This document shows, piece after piece, positions 55,119 through 64,000 of a DNA stretch of 64,000 bases. The DNA comes from Saprospiraceae bacterium. Its GTDB lineage: Bacteria > Bacteroidota > Bacteroidia > Chitinophagales > Saprospiraceae. A program made the translations under genes and the position numbers. Location of the stretch: NCBI GenBank assembly GCA_020628095.1, contig JAHDFP010000002.1, positions 310,001 through 374,000 on the forward strand, in the 5' to 3' direction. How positions within the stretch are numbered: position 1 is the first letter of the stretch; each line of letters opens with the position of its first letter. A model generated the notes under the pieces. That model ran no database searches. It saw only the letters and a program-made list of their open reading frames with translations, and was not told the DNA's origin.

Positions 55119-57809
55119 ATGATTCGATGCTGTTTCTTTTCGCTCTTGTTTATTCTTTTTGCAGGTAGTAGCCTGTCGCAAGGTTTTTTAAAAACAGAAG
55201 GTAAAGAAATAGTAGACGGACAAGGAGACCCCATCTTGCTAAGAGCTATGGGCTTGGGAGGATGGATGATACAGGAGGGGTATATGCTCAATACGGCAGA
55301 TTTCGCCAGTGCACAATTTGAAATAAAAGCGAAAATAGAAGAGCTTATTGGAAAGGAGGCGATGGAAGAGTTTTATGATCTGTGGCACGCTAACCATTGC
55401 AGGAAAATAGATGTAGACTCTATGAGTGCGTGGGGTTTTAACGCTGTGCGACTACCGATGCATTATAACCTTTTCACCTTACCCATAGAAGAAGAACCAG
55501 TGACAGGTCAGAATACATGGATAGAGAAAGGCTTCGTCATGACAGACAGTCTGCTCTCGTGGTGTGCCGCTAACGAAATGTATCTTATACTCGATCTACA
55601 TGCCGCACCAGGAGGACAAGGTTATGACAAGGGCATCTCAGATTATGACGAGACCAAACCGTCATTATGGGAATTAAAGGCTAATAGAGACAAGGCGGTG
55701 GCCCTTTGGGGAAGATTAGCGGAAAGATACAAGGACTCAGAATGGATAGCAGGCTACGACCTACTTAACGAACCCAATTGGGATTTGCCAGGTGGAACAC
55801 TTTTGAGATCATTCTACGAAGAAGTAACGGAAGCGATACGTGCGGTGGATAATAATCATATCATTTTTATAGAAGGCAATTGGTTTGCAAATGATTTTAC
55901 TGGATTGACTCCACCCTGGGATGATAACATGGTCTATAGTCCACATAAGTATTGGTCATTCAATACAGAGAATGATCTCGACTGGATACTGCCAATGAGA
56001 GAAACTTATAACGTGCCGCTCTACTTTGGAGAAAGTGGAGAAAATAGTAATGTGTGGTTCCGAGACGCCATCAATTTGTTTGAATCCAATAATATAGGTT
56101 GGGCTTGGTGGCCACTCAAAAAATTCCAATCTATCTCTTGCCCTTTATCTGTAAATCAAAGTTTTGGCTGGCAAGCTCTCTTGAATTATTGGAGAGGAAA
56201 TGGTGCTAAACCTACCGCAGAAAATGCCAAGACTTGGTTGTTTCAGATGGCGGATAATTTGAAATTAGAAAAATGTATTTACCGCAAAGATGTCACTGAT
56301 GCTATGTTTCGTCAGGTAAGATCTGCTGAATCAAAACCCTATACACAACACACAGTTCCAGGAGTTATCCAATCTATAGATTATGATCTTGGTCGTGATG
56401 GTGTGGCCTACAAGGATGCACAAGTCGCAACATACCATATATCTAACGGCAGCTTTACGGCATGGAATAACGGATGGTTTTACCGCAATGATGGTGTGGA
56501 TATAGATATAAGTCAAGATGGACAAAACTCTAACGAATATTGTGTTGCATGGACAGAAGAAGGAGAATGGCTGCAGTATGAGACGGAAGTATTGGAGGAT
56601 GGCATATACAACATAGAAATGCGGACGGCGACGGGTGATTTTGGTGGGCGCTTTCATTGGGCTGTCGATTCTACAGATTTGAGTATATCATATTTTGTGC
56701 CTTTTAGTGGTGATTACCAGTCATGGCAGACTACGCTGGTAGAAAATGTACCGCTCAAGAAAGGAACTAGAAAGTTGCGTCTATATATAGATGGAACGGG
56801 ATTTAATTTAGGCAATATGACTTTCACAAGACAGGGTAGTCTGACGGACATACCAGCGTCCTATGTTACCTCATCTACTGTCAATGCTAATAGAATAAGA
56901 GTCAATATCAATAAAGAAATAGATCGCAGTTCTAATTATACCGAAGATGACTTTGCTGTATTGGTAAATGGAGAGATTGTAACTGTGACCGATGTAACTG
57001 TGGGGCAGGATGGCTACCATTTCCTGTTGGATTTAGATTATGATATGGATTTTACTCAGACTATAAAGGTGTCCTATTTTGGGACTGGTGTGTCGGCGTT
57101 AGATGGTACTCTATTAGAGGGTTTTGCATTAAAAGATGTCACTAATAATTTACCAGAGTATTTTCTAATTCCTGGTAAGATAGAGGCTGAAGACTTTTAT
57201 AATCAAAATGGAATCCAACTAGAGGCAACGACAGATGATGGTGGTGGAGAAAATGTGGGATATCTTGATGTAGACGATTATATAGATTATGATGTATTTG
57301 TCACAGAAGCGGGATTATATAATGTCTCTTTTCGCACGGCATCAGAAAGTGCTGGTGGTGGCTTAAAAGTCCAACTTATAAATGATCAAGGTGTCGTATC
57401 TGACAGGCAAACATTTGAGTTTCCTTCCACGGGTGGATGGCAATCATGGGAGACAACGACGGGAGAACTGATTTTGCCTGAGGGTAGAACGACTCTGAGA
57501 CTTCTTATCACAGAAGCTTTATTCAATATCAACTGGATGAGTTTTGATTTTCTTACCAGCTCAGATCAAATTACAGACTTCCCACTAACGCTATCGCCTA
57601 ACCCGACGGCCTCCATAATTAATATAATAGGGGATGTGAATATAGATATGGATGCCCTTCAAGTATATGATATGAATGGTCGCCTATGTCAAGACTATTC
57701 CGTAGTAAGCAGAGATCAAATAGATGTATCTAATCTTACTAATGGTGTTTACACCCTTCTTATAAAAAGTAAGGAAAGGTCTGTTATCAAAAAGTTCGTC
57801 AAAATCTAA
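55119..57809 (+). CDS. GH5 glucanase with two CBM6-like domains and T9SS sorting domain
   Basis: An 896-residue secreted enzyme with a signal peptide (1-20). The GH5 domain spans about 22-380. The LRAMGLGGWM opening recalls exo-beta-1,3-glucanases of the yeast Exg type. Catalytic residues are Glu218 in the NEP motif (DLLNEPN) and Glu305 in YFGESGEN; LDLHAAPGGQ is also conserved. Two CBM6-like beta-sandwiches follow (about 408-570, and about 688-820 beginning GKIEAEDF). A type A T9SS sorting domain closes the protein (LSPNPTASIINI, LTNGVYTLLI). As last gene of the operon it completes the beta-1,3-glucan set. It overlaps the convergent GNAT gene by 4 bp. Confidence 0.92.
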   Translation: MIRCCFFSLLFILFAGSSLSQGFLKTEGKEIVDGQGDPILLRAMGLGGWMIQEGYMLNTADFASAQFEIKAKIEELIGKEAMEEFYDLWHANHCRKIDVDSMSAWGFNAVRLPMHYNLFTLPIEEEPVTGQNTWIEKGFVMTDSLLSWCAANEMYLILDLHAAPGGQGYDKGISDYDETKPSLWELKANRDKAVALWGRLAERYKDSEWIAGYDLLNEPNWDLPGGTLLRSFYEEVTEAIRAVDNNHIIFIEGNWFANDFTGLTPPWDDNMVYSPHKYWSFNTENDLDWILPMRETYNVPLYFGESGENSNVWFRDAINLFESNNIGWAWWPLKKFQSISCPLSVNQSFGWQALLNYWRGNGAKPTAENAKTWLFQMADNLKLEKCIYRKDVTDAMFRQVRSAESKPYTQHTVPGVIQSIDYDLGRDGVAYKDAQVATYHISNGSFTAWNNGWFYRNDGVDIDISQDGQNSNEYCVAWTEEGEWLQYETEVLEDGIYNIEMRTATGDFGGRFHWAVDSTDLSISYFVPFSGDYQSWQTTLVENVPLKKGTRKLRLYIDGTGFNLGNMTFTRQGSLTDIPASYVTSSTVNANRIRVNINKEIDRSSNYTEDDFAVLVNGEIVTVTDVTVGQDGYHFLLDLDYDMDFTQTIKVSYFGTGVSALDGTLLEGFALKDVTNNLPEYFLIPGKIEAEDFYNQNGIQLEATTDDGGGENVGYLDVDDYIDYDVFVTEAGLYNVSFRTASESAGGGLKVQLINDQGVVSDRQTFEFPSTGGWQSWETTTGELILPEGRTTLRLLITEALFNINWMSFDFLTSSDQITDFPLTLSPNPTASIINIIGDVNIDMDALQVYDMNGRLCQDYSVVSRDQIDVSNLTNGVYTLLIKSKERSVIKKFVKI

Positions 57810-58324
57810 GGAGCCATATATAGAAGCAAATCTTCATCATCATTGGGTATCCTAATAGTATCTACATAACGAAGACCTAATTTTTCCAATAACTTTTGTG
57901 AGGAGATATTCTCTTTAGTGGTAATCGCTTTGACTATCTTAATATTGAACACGTTATGTGCGGCATCCATTATTTTCGTTGCTGCTTCGTGGGCATACCC
58001 TTTTCTTTCGTATTCAGGTAGCAAAGCAAATCCGATATCTATTCCTTCTAACCCAGGTCTATCATAGAGACCAACTGCTCCTACTTTTGTTTTATCGGAT
58101 TTTCTAGTAATAGTGTAATTAGAGAATCCATGCTTCACCAGTTGAGGGGTGATTTTGGATTTTATATATTCCTTGGCGTCTTTCAGGTTGTATACATTTC
58201 TATCACCGATATATTTTAGCCAGGTCGGCGAATTAAGAAGCTCCAGCATAAAAGATGCATCGTCTACCGACGTCGGTGTAATAAAGAGTCTTTCTGTCTC
58301 GAAAGAAATCGGTTTTTCTTTCAT
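57806..58324 (-). CDS. GNAT family N-acetyltransferase (RimJ/RimL-like)
   Basis: A 172-residue GNAT protein. The N-terminus FETERLFITPTSVDDASFML is typical of RimJ/RimL-type enzymes. The acetyl-CoA-binding region is GFALLPEYERKGYAHEAA, with the R-x-x-G-x-A-type loop, and the C-terminal NISSQKLLEKLGLRY is the family's final helix and strand. The acceptor is unknown. It runs against the PUL operon and is probably unrelated to it. Confidence 0.9.
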   Translation of the reverse strand: MKEKPISFETERLFITPTSVDDASFMLELLNSPTWLKYIGDRNVYNLKDAKEYIKSKITPQLVKHGFSNYTITRKSDKTKVGAVGLYDRPGLEGIDIGFALLPEYERKGYAHEAATKIMDAAHNVFNIKIVKAITTKENISSQKLLEKLGLRYVDTIRIPNDDEDLLLYMAP

Positions 58325-58437
58325 GTTTTAGAAAATTACAATAGACTGACGGTGGTTATTTATATTTCATAATCATCAACTTTACGCACTGGTTATTTTG
58401 CTCTAAAGTGGTGTCGATTATTCCGCCAGAAGTTCAT

Positions 58438-61400
58438 TTATCGGACTATGGTAATATTACCGTGTTTGACTTTTGATACGCCATTGATACTGTAGACTAT
58501 GCGATATACATAAACTCCAACCTCTACTAACTTCTGATCTTTTCGACCATCCCAGCCAGAGACATTAACAGATTCTTGGTGGACAATATTTCCCCACTTA
58601 TCGAAAATGCTCAAATCATCAATTACGAGCTCAACATCCGATGATACTAATGGCATGAAAGTATTATTAATCGTACCCTGATCATTAGGATCAAAAATTG
58701 TCGGTAAATAGACTTCAGGTTCTGGCTCGGATACGACAGATACATTCACTATAATTTCAGTCAATATGAGACATCCTTGATCATCCTCGACAGTTACCGT
58801 ATAGGTTGTTGTCTCCTCAGGTTGGGCCGTAACGATCTCGCAGTCACTACAGTCAAGACTCGAGTTAGGCAACCAAGTAACTGACAGAGGGCTAAATGAT
58901 AAGCCCAGATCAATTGTTATAGATTCACCCTGCGTGATATCGAAAGGTCCAATTGGATTAATACTCTGTGCACTTTCAGATATAATGGATATAGCTTCTG
59001 ATAATTCGCAACCATTGCTGTCCTTTATGGTTACTAAATAGTTGCCAGTAGATAGCCCCTCATATATTTGATCTGCGGAGAACGTAACACCATCTATAGA
59101 TACGGTATATGGCATTGCGCCACCAGAGATGTTAATGACTTCGATCACTCCTCCATCAGTTGCACCGCATGGAATATTTGTTTGCATGATCTCGAAGCTT
59201 AATTCTTCTGGTGCCGTAAGTGTTATTGAGGCTTCGTCTGTACAATCGTTATCATCTGTAACGGTGACGGTATAATCTCCTGCGACTATTCCAGTTAGTT
59301 GAGCGTCACTTTCGCCATTATCCCAGAGGTAGTTGTAGCTTGCTGTACCGCCTTGAGCAGATGCGGATATGTCTCCTGTCTCTCCAGAGCATAATATATC
59401 CAGTTCTACTTCGACAGTCGTTGTCAATGGATCTGGTTGGATAATTACAAATGATTCTATAGCGACCTCAATGGTATTTCCATCGAGAATTATTACTTGG
59501 TAATTACCTGCATCTAAATTCTCAAAAGAAATAGTTTCATTATTAGAGATGCTGCCGATCTGGTTATAACCATTATCACCTATGACCGAGTAAGAATAAT
59601 TATCTGCATTCATCGAGGATATAGAAAACTCCAAATTTCCCGTATTGTCTTGATAACATGATAAGTCATTCCAGACCACGGATAGGGATACATCACATGG
59701 TGTTATCTCTACCTGAGTCTGTATAATGCTATCGCAGCCATTCGCATTAGATAAGGTGTCCAGGACTAATGATTGATTATATATGTATTCATCTATGACG
59801 AAAACACTATCACCTGGGCAAATGGTACTTACGTTTTCTGTAAGAGGCGTCTCAGCGAAAAATAGTAGATCAATGCTAAGGATAGAATCGCATCCATTGA
59901 TACTTTGCATGGTCTCGATGCCAGTAGGTGTGCTAATGTCGTAAGTGTTTCCATTAACTACTATGGACTCATCAGGACATAGCTCAGGGCTAATAGGTGT
60001 AACAATCGCTCGTACAAAAGATAAGTTTACTTCTAGAATGCTATCACACCCATTAACTGATTGTAATACTTCTGTACCTGTATTGTTGTTTTCATCATAT
60101 ACATGACCATTTATAATTACTGATTCTCCCTCGCAATATTGATCATTGATAGGTGTGGTTATGGCCTGTACGAATGAGAGGTTGATGTCAAGAATACTAT
60201 CACATCCGCTTGCGGATTGTAATATTTCTATACCTACTGGATTATTTTCATCGTAGGTGTTCCCATTAAGGACTAAAGATTGTCCTGCACATAGCTCATC
60301 TGTTACAGGGGTATTTATAGCTTGTACGAAAGATAGATTGATGTCTAATATACTGTCGCAACCTGATGTGGATTGTAATATTTCCATTCCAGTTGCATTG
60401 GACTCGCTATATGTATTGCCATTAAACACTAAGGTCTCACCAGTACATAACTCTTCGTTGATAGGCGTCATAATAGATTGTACGAACGAAATATTAATAT
60501 CCAAGATGCTATCACAACCACTGACAGATTGCAAGATCTCCGAGCCGGTCGTATTACTTTGGTCGTACGTCGTACCGTTAATAACTACAGACTGACCATC
60601 ACATAGTTCTTCGTTAACGGGAGTGGTGATGGATTGTACAAATGTCAAGTCTACAGTGATCAAACTATCACAGCCAGCGACACTAGTCAACATCTCTTGG
60701 CCCGTAGGATTATTTTCGTCATAAGTTCTTCCATTGACCACGCGGAAATCTCCAGTACATAATTCTTCTATGATATCCGTATTGATGGCACTTGTAAAAG
60801 AAAGGTCCACAGTAATTATACTATCACAGCCATTGCTTCCAGTCAGCGTCTCCACACCAGTACTATTATTTTCGTCGTAAGTTCTTCCATTGACTGTAAG
60901 GGATTGGCCCTGGCACAAGGCATCATCTATAAGAATATTTTCTTCTTGTAAAAATCTTAGTTCTATCGTCACTATACTATCACAACCGTTAAGGTCTCTT
61001 AGTACTTCTCTACCTGATGGATTAGAGCTGTCATAACGAGTTCCATTGATTACTATGGATTCATTTTGGCAATACTCTTCTTCTACTAGTTCTTCTTGTA
61101 TGTCATAGAATTGCAACTCTATATAGGAGGTATCATTTTCGCAGGGTGCGTTATTTCTTACAACATATTCGAATCTATAACTTCCCGTCAGACCCCTTAG
61201 ATCTAAGTCAGAACCATTCAATCCACCACTACCATCTATATCATTCCATTGACCATTTGTACTAGCACTACTAGCTAAATACAAACTGAGATCTACCGTC
61301 CCATTGCCAGGACAAGTTGTCAAAAAACCATCACCACCAGCAGATCTTGCTTGGCTTATGATGACATCTACTGTATCGGAGGTAGTCGGACAATTTATAT

Positions 61401-62586
61401 CATTAAGGAGATTAAGGATATATTCTCCATCTGTATTGACATCCAGAAATTTGCCGTAGCTGGTATCTCTTCCATAGACCCATTGATAAGTATAGCTTCT
61501 GTTATCATTCGTCGGAATGAAGGCTTCTAATCTCACATCTTCATCACACAATCTGATGGTCCGTGAGCTAGTTTCGTTGATTTGAGCTACTGATATTTGT
61601 CCAAGTTCTATATATACCTCAGCTTCTTGAGCACAGGTGGTTGTTTCGTCTATGACCTGTAGGGTATAATCCCCAGTAAGCTGTGGAGCAATGCGCGGTC
61701 TTTGTGATATACTGTTGTCTGGATAAGTCCAGATATATTCATAACCGGGGACATTGGTGTTGCCATTAATTATAGCCTCTAGGTCTTGGACATTATCTAT
61801 ATCGCATATTTTGAGAGTGTCTGATGCATTTATTTCAAGATCAAAACTGGGATAGCTATATACCTCTATATTATCAAAGCCAGTACAACCATTTTCATCT
61901 GTTACAATTAGCTCGTAGCGACCTTCTATTACATTATCTAGTATCTGACCTGATCCAGACAGTGTTCCACTCCAATCATAAGCAATAAAATCATCAGGAC
62001 CTATAAGGGACGTAGTTTCTCCTTCGCAGATTTCTACAAAGTCCTCTAAGTCTATTTCTGGCCCAAGCAATTCATAATTTACCGTCATACAGACTTCTAT
62101 ACTTGCGCTATAAAGCCCATCGGTAATTAACCTTTGAGTACATAAGGGGTCCCAAAGAAAATTAGATATCGCAACGAGATCAAAGCCTATCACATCGCCT
62201 GGATTGTAAGTATCGTTGAGATTAGATAGGATAGGTTCTTGTACACCGCCATTTTCCCATATCGTACCACAACTAGCAGGAGAATTAGTTCCACAATTGA
62301 GAAAAACATTGGTATATATACCTTCGAGACAATCATTGACTGCCGGACTATCGCTAAAATCTACAGTAAATTCTATAGACTCTATTCGATTACATTCATC
62401 TGGCGTGTCTGGGATCTCAAAATCAAACTGATAAGCTTCACTTAGATCCGACACTGGAGCCCAATTTTTGCGGTCCAGTTCGACTACGGCTTGAGAGTTG
62501 CCTTGACATTCTATATATGGTGGTAATTGGGAATATGTAATACACACACAACCAAGGGCGAGTAAAAATGTCAATATTAATTTCAT
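58438..62586 (-). CDS. Large secreted protein with nine 52-residue repeats and T9SS type B sorting domain
   Basis: A 1382-residue protein. The start at 62586 gives a clean signal peptide (ending ITYSQ); an upstream in-frame ATG would add 31 polar residues. Residues 20-190 are an N-terminal domain with paired cysteines. Ig-like units then lead into nine tandem repeats (59691-61095) with GCDSI. Two SprB-like repeats follow (YNYLWDNGESDAQL ... GDYTVTVTDDNDC). The C-terminus is the type B (gliding motility-associated CHU_C) domain: VYLPTIFDPNDQG, LSIFDKWGNIVH, GWDGRKDQKLVEVGVYVYRI. Type B proteins are typically exported with the help of a PorP/SprF-like partner; none lies next to it here. Adhesin-like function is inferred. 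Confidence 0.9.
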   Translation of the reverse strand: MKLILTFLLALGCVCITYSQLPPYIECQGNSQAVVELDRKNWAPVSDLSEAYQFDFEIPDTPDECNRIESIEFTVDFSDSPAVNDCLEGIYTNVFLNCGTNSPASCGTIWENGGVQEPILSNLNDTYNPGDVIGFDLVAISNFLWDPLCTQRLITDGLYSASIEVCMTVNYELLGPEIDLEDFVEICEGETTSLIGPDDFIAYDWSGTLSGSGQILDNVIEGRYELIVTDENGCTGFDNIEVYSYPSFDLEINASDTLKICDIDNVQDLEAIINGNTNVPGYEYIWTYPDNSISQRPRIAPQLTGDYTLQVIDETTTCAQEAEVYIELGQISVAQINETSSRTIRLCDEDVRLEAFIPTNDNRSYTYQWVYGRDTSYGKFLDVNTDGEYILNLLNDINCPTTSDTVDVIISQARSAGGDGFLTTCPGNGTVDLSLYLASSASTNGQWNDIDGSGGLNGSDLDLRGLTGSYRFEYVVRNNAPCENDTSYIELQFYDIQEELVEEEYCQNESIVINGTRYDSSNPSGREVLRDLNGCDSIVTIELRFLQEENILIDDALCQGQSLTVNGRTYDENNSTGVETLTGSNGCDSIITVDLSFTSAINTDIIEELCTGDFRVVNGRTYDENNPTGQEMLTSVAGCDSLITVDLTFVQSITTPVNEELCDGQSVVINGTTYDQSNTTGSEILQSVSGCDSILDINISFVQSIMTPINEELCTGETLVFNGNTYSESNATGMEILQSTSGCDSILDINLSFVQAINTPVTDELCAGQSLVLNGNTYDENNPVGIEILQSASGCDSILDINLSFVQAITTPINDQYCEGESVIINGHVYDENNNTGTEVLQSVNGCDSILEVNLSFVRAIVTPISPELCPDESIVVNGNTYDISTPTGIETMQSINGCDSILSIDLLFFAETPLTENVSTICPGDSVFVIDEYIYNQSLVLDTLSNANGCDSIIQTQVEITPCDVSLSVVWNDLSCYQDNTGNLEFSISSMNADNYSYSVIGDNGYNQIGSISNNETISFENLDAGNYQVIILDGNTIEVAIESFVIIQPDPLTTTVEVELDILCSGETGDISASAQGGTASYNYLWDNGESDAQLTGIVAGDYTVTVTDDNDCTDEASITLTAPEELSFEIMQTNIPCGATDGGVIEVINISGGAMPYTVSIDGVTFSADQIYEGLSTGNYLVTIKDSNGCELSEAISIISESAQSINPIGPFDITQGESITIDLGLSFSPLSVTWLPNSSLDCSDCEIVTAQPEETTTYTVTVEDDQGCLILTEIIVNVSVVSEPEPEVYLPTIFDPNDQGTINNTFMPLVSSDVELVIDDLSIFDKWGNIVHQESVNVSGWDGRKDQKLVEVGVYVYRIVYSINGVSKVKHGNITIVR
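59691..61095 (-). repeat. Nine tandem 156-bp coding repeats
   Basis: The unit is 52 residues with the pattern (E)ELCxGxxxxxNGxTYDENNxTGxExLxSxxGCDSIxxxxLxFVxxxxTPxN. Eight units are regular and the ninth (last) is diverged (VFVIDEYIYN). Each unit keeps two cysteines, at positions 4 and 33. DNA divergence between units is clear, so the array is not newly amplified. Confidence 0.9.
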
Positions 62587-62706
62587 GTTATGTAAATTAT
62601 TATTTTTTACAAACTTTGATTGAATCACTAAAAAATAATTTTTATTCCCTATTTTGCCGTCTGAATTTACATTACTCAATAAAATAAATCACTCAATCTC
62701 AGTGTT

Positions 62707-63525
62707 ATGAAATCGACACACAAATTTTTTCTTTTTGCCTTGATGATTGTGACTTCCTTCAGTCTCAATGCTCAGTTGGTCCCAGGCATAACAATTTATG
62801 ATAACGCTACTCTTGGACCTAATATATTGGAAAACGGAAGTTTTGAAGATTATGCTGTAGGGCCTGCTCCTTATTGTGGCTTTGGTTGTGGACCAGGATG
62901 GTGTCATTTTGGAGGTTGCCAAAGTGTATTTATCACTGATGCCAATGATGTAATCTGCAACTTTGGTGGATTCACAGCAGTACCTGCTCCTGTACCTGTA
63001 GATGGTGCAAAAGCACTTAAGATGTTTGGAGATTTTGGAAATGGTGGATTTTCCGTAACTGGAACATTCTCTAATCCTAACATTCCTATCAAGCCAGGCG
63101 TCGCATATCAGACTTCTTGCTATATGTATTCTCCGACTGAGGCATATTGTCCTGGAGATCACATTGGTACAACTGATAACTTTGCAGAAATTCACTTAGA
63201 ATTTAAAGATGCTGCTGGTAACTTAATAGAATATATTAACGCAGATGTATTTACTGGTGCTAATGCTAATGGAGAATGGCAAGAATTTACTGCGGCTGGT
63301 ATCGCTCCTTCTAATGCGGCCTTTGCGACAGTAATTGTTCTTTTCTTGCAGCCTTCTAATCAAGGAGGAGCAGTTTTCTTTGATGGTGTGCAATTAAACG
63401 AAGTAAGATTCCCTAATGCTCCTACATTGGGCGAGTGGGGTATACTTAACTTAGGATTAATTCTACTTATCATCGGTATAGTAGCTATCAGACAGGTGTC
63501 AATATCAAGAGCGAAAGTCGCTTAA
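62707..63525 (+). CDS. Exported jelly-roll protein with IPTL-CTERM-like C-terminal anchor
   Basis: A 272-residue protein. The signal peptide spans residues 1-22 (ending SLNAQ). A carbohydrate-binding-like jelly-roll domain covers about 38-235, starting LGPNILENGSFEDY and ending GAVFFDGVQLNEV, with a Cys-rich loop (CGFGCGPGWCHFGGC). The C-terminus is PTLGEWGILNLGLILLIIG followed by a short basic end (RQVSISRAKVA). PTLxEWG plus one membrane segment plus basic tail is the IPTL-CTERM pattern of proteins sorted or anchored at the envelope. It is divergent from the type B T9SS gene across 120 bp. Confidence 0.8.
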   Translation: MKSTHKFFLFALMIVTSFSLNAQLVPGITIYDNATLGPNILENGSFEDYAVGPAPYCGFGCGPGWCHFGGCQSVFITDANDVICNFGGFTAVPAPVPVDGAKALKMFGDFGNGGFSVTGTFSNPNIPIKPGVAYQTSCYMYSPTEAYCPGDHIGTTDNFAEIHLEFKDAAGNLIEYINADVFTGANANGEWQEFTAAGIAPSNAAFATVIVLFLQPSNQGGAVFFDGVQLNEVRFPNAPTLGEWGILNLGLILLIIGIVAIRQVSISRAKVA

Positions 63526-63570
63526 GAAAAAGATATATATATAAATCCACCCACTAACTGATTTGTATTT

Positions 63571-63816
63571 ATGAAGAATGCTCAAGCTGTGGAGGACACA
63601 GAGAAAAATCTGATTCGTTTTGAGGCCTTTGGTCTTCAATTTGAGATAGATAAGAAAAGATGGCTTTTCTACTCTCTGATTTCTCTTCTAGGTTTGAGCA
63701 TTCTTTTATTAGTATCTACAGTATTCTTTGAGTACGAAATGACCAATGCGGATCTACCAGGTGGATTTGTATTTGGTATTTTGCTGGGCTGCTTTCTCCA
63801 TTTGCTGCTAGATTAG
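63571..63816 (+). CDS. Small two-span membrane protein of unknown function
   Basis: An 81-residue protein. A short polar N-terminus (ENLIRFEAFGLQFEIDKKRW) is followed by a membrane segment at about 32-53 and a second at about 63-80 (GGFVFGILLGCFLHLLLD). No family was recognised. It lies 45 bp after the IPTL-CTERM-like gene and 24 bp before the next, and may be co-transcribed with both. Confidence 0.65.
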   Translation: MKNAQAVEDTEKNLIRFEAFGLQFEIDKKRWLFYSLISLLGLSILLLVSTVFFEYEMTNADLPGGFVFGILLGCFLHLLLD

Positions 63817-63840
63817 TGGCTTCCAATCTTACAGCATAAA

Positions 63841-64000
63841 GTGGCAAAAAAATCAAAGAAAAAAAACAGCCCTTCCGATAAGGACTCAGCTTCTAAAGCT
63901 CAAAGCTTCTCTGCGAAATCTCCAGAAGAAAAAAAGCTCAAACGAAAATTCTTTATCTATACAGCTTTTGTTGTCATTTTTTCTTTGATATTGTTCGGTA
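63841..64000 (+). CDS. Membrane protein, 5' part, GTG start
   Basis: From the GTG at 63841 a frame stays open to the window end (53 codons). It codes for a very lysine- and serine-rich N-terminus (AKKSKKKNSPSDKD) followed by a hydrophobic segment (FFIYTAFVVIFSLILFG). This order fits a protein with a basic cytoplasmic tail and one or more membrane spans. It starts 24 bp after the previous stop. No family can be named from this fragment. Confidence 0.6.
   Translation, partial: MAKKSKKKNSPSDKDSASKAQSFSAKSPEEKKLKRKFFIYTAFVVIFSLILFG

Noticed and set aside
59691-61095. Possible CRISPR array at the 156-bp repeats
   Set aside because: Units are coding, adjacent without spacers and diverged by synonymous change.
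1-64000. tRNA, rRNA, integrase or intact insertion sequence
   Set aside because: None was recognised by eye on either strand; small structured RNAs could be missed without a covariance-model search.

Overview
The window is AT-rich bacterial DNA from a member of the Bacteroidota, most likely a marine or sediment saprospirian or flavobacterium-like organism (the exact family is inference). The evidence is a SusC/SusD pair, several very large proteins ending in type IX secretion (T9SS) sorting domains of both type A and type B, SprB-like repeats, promoters of the TTG...TAnnTTTG kind, and little use of Shine-Dalgarno sites. No rRNA, tRNA or CRISPR array was seen.

Layout. 0-7.1 kb: housekeeping and envelope genes (end of a PLP-dependent ACC deaminase/D-cysteine desulfhydrase-like gene, M28 peptidase with membrane domain, lone receiver protein, HExxH lipoprotein, SDR, FKBP lipoprotein, YheT-like hydrolase, Tat-exported class V aminotransferase). 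7.3-12.9 kb: an unusual cluster, an OmpA-like membrane protein followed by three proteins that share one 81-residue helix-hairpin-helix C-terminal domain but carry different front ends (membrane-anchored coiled coil with tandem repeats; two P-domains; histone H1-like Lys/Ala/Thr tail). 12.9-16.4 kb: msrA, ettA, a DUF2007-like gene and an exported thioredoxin-fold protein. 16.6-36.6 kb: two giant adjacent genes, a 3102-residue T9SS adhesin-like protein with nested internal duplications and a 3200-residue SpvB/RHS protein with a variable tail, followed by two small genes that could be its immunity or accessory genes. 36.6-37.9 kb: a scar with a REP-like palindrome, remnants of an XRE regulator and a RAYT transposase, and an intact RelE-type toxin-antitoxin pair. 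38-39.3 kb: mnmE. 39.7-44.1 kb: a 1460-residue T9SS protein with a dockerin-like segment. 44.2-57.8 kb: one tightly packed polysaccharide utilization operon (carbohydrate-binding T9SS protein, SusC, SusD, PKD lipoprotein, GH16, GH3, GH5-CBM6), whose enzyme set points to beta-1,3-glucan (laminarin-like) use. 57.8-64 kb: GNAT acetyltransferase, a 1382-residue type B T9SS protein with nine 52-residue repeats, an IPTL-CTERM-like anchored protein and two small membrane genes.

How the genes work together. In the PUL, the surface lipoproteins and the T9SS enzymes would bind and cut beta-glucan, SusC/D would import oligosaccharides, and GH3 would finish them to glucose. The best candidate for something undescribed is the 7.3-12.9 kb cluster: its layout suggests a membrane-to-nucleoid structure joined by a common C-terminal module. 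This is inference from domain order only.
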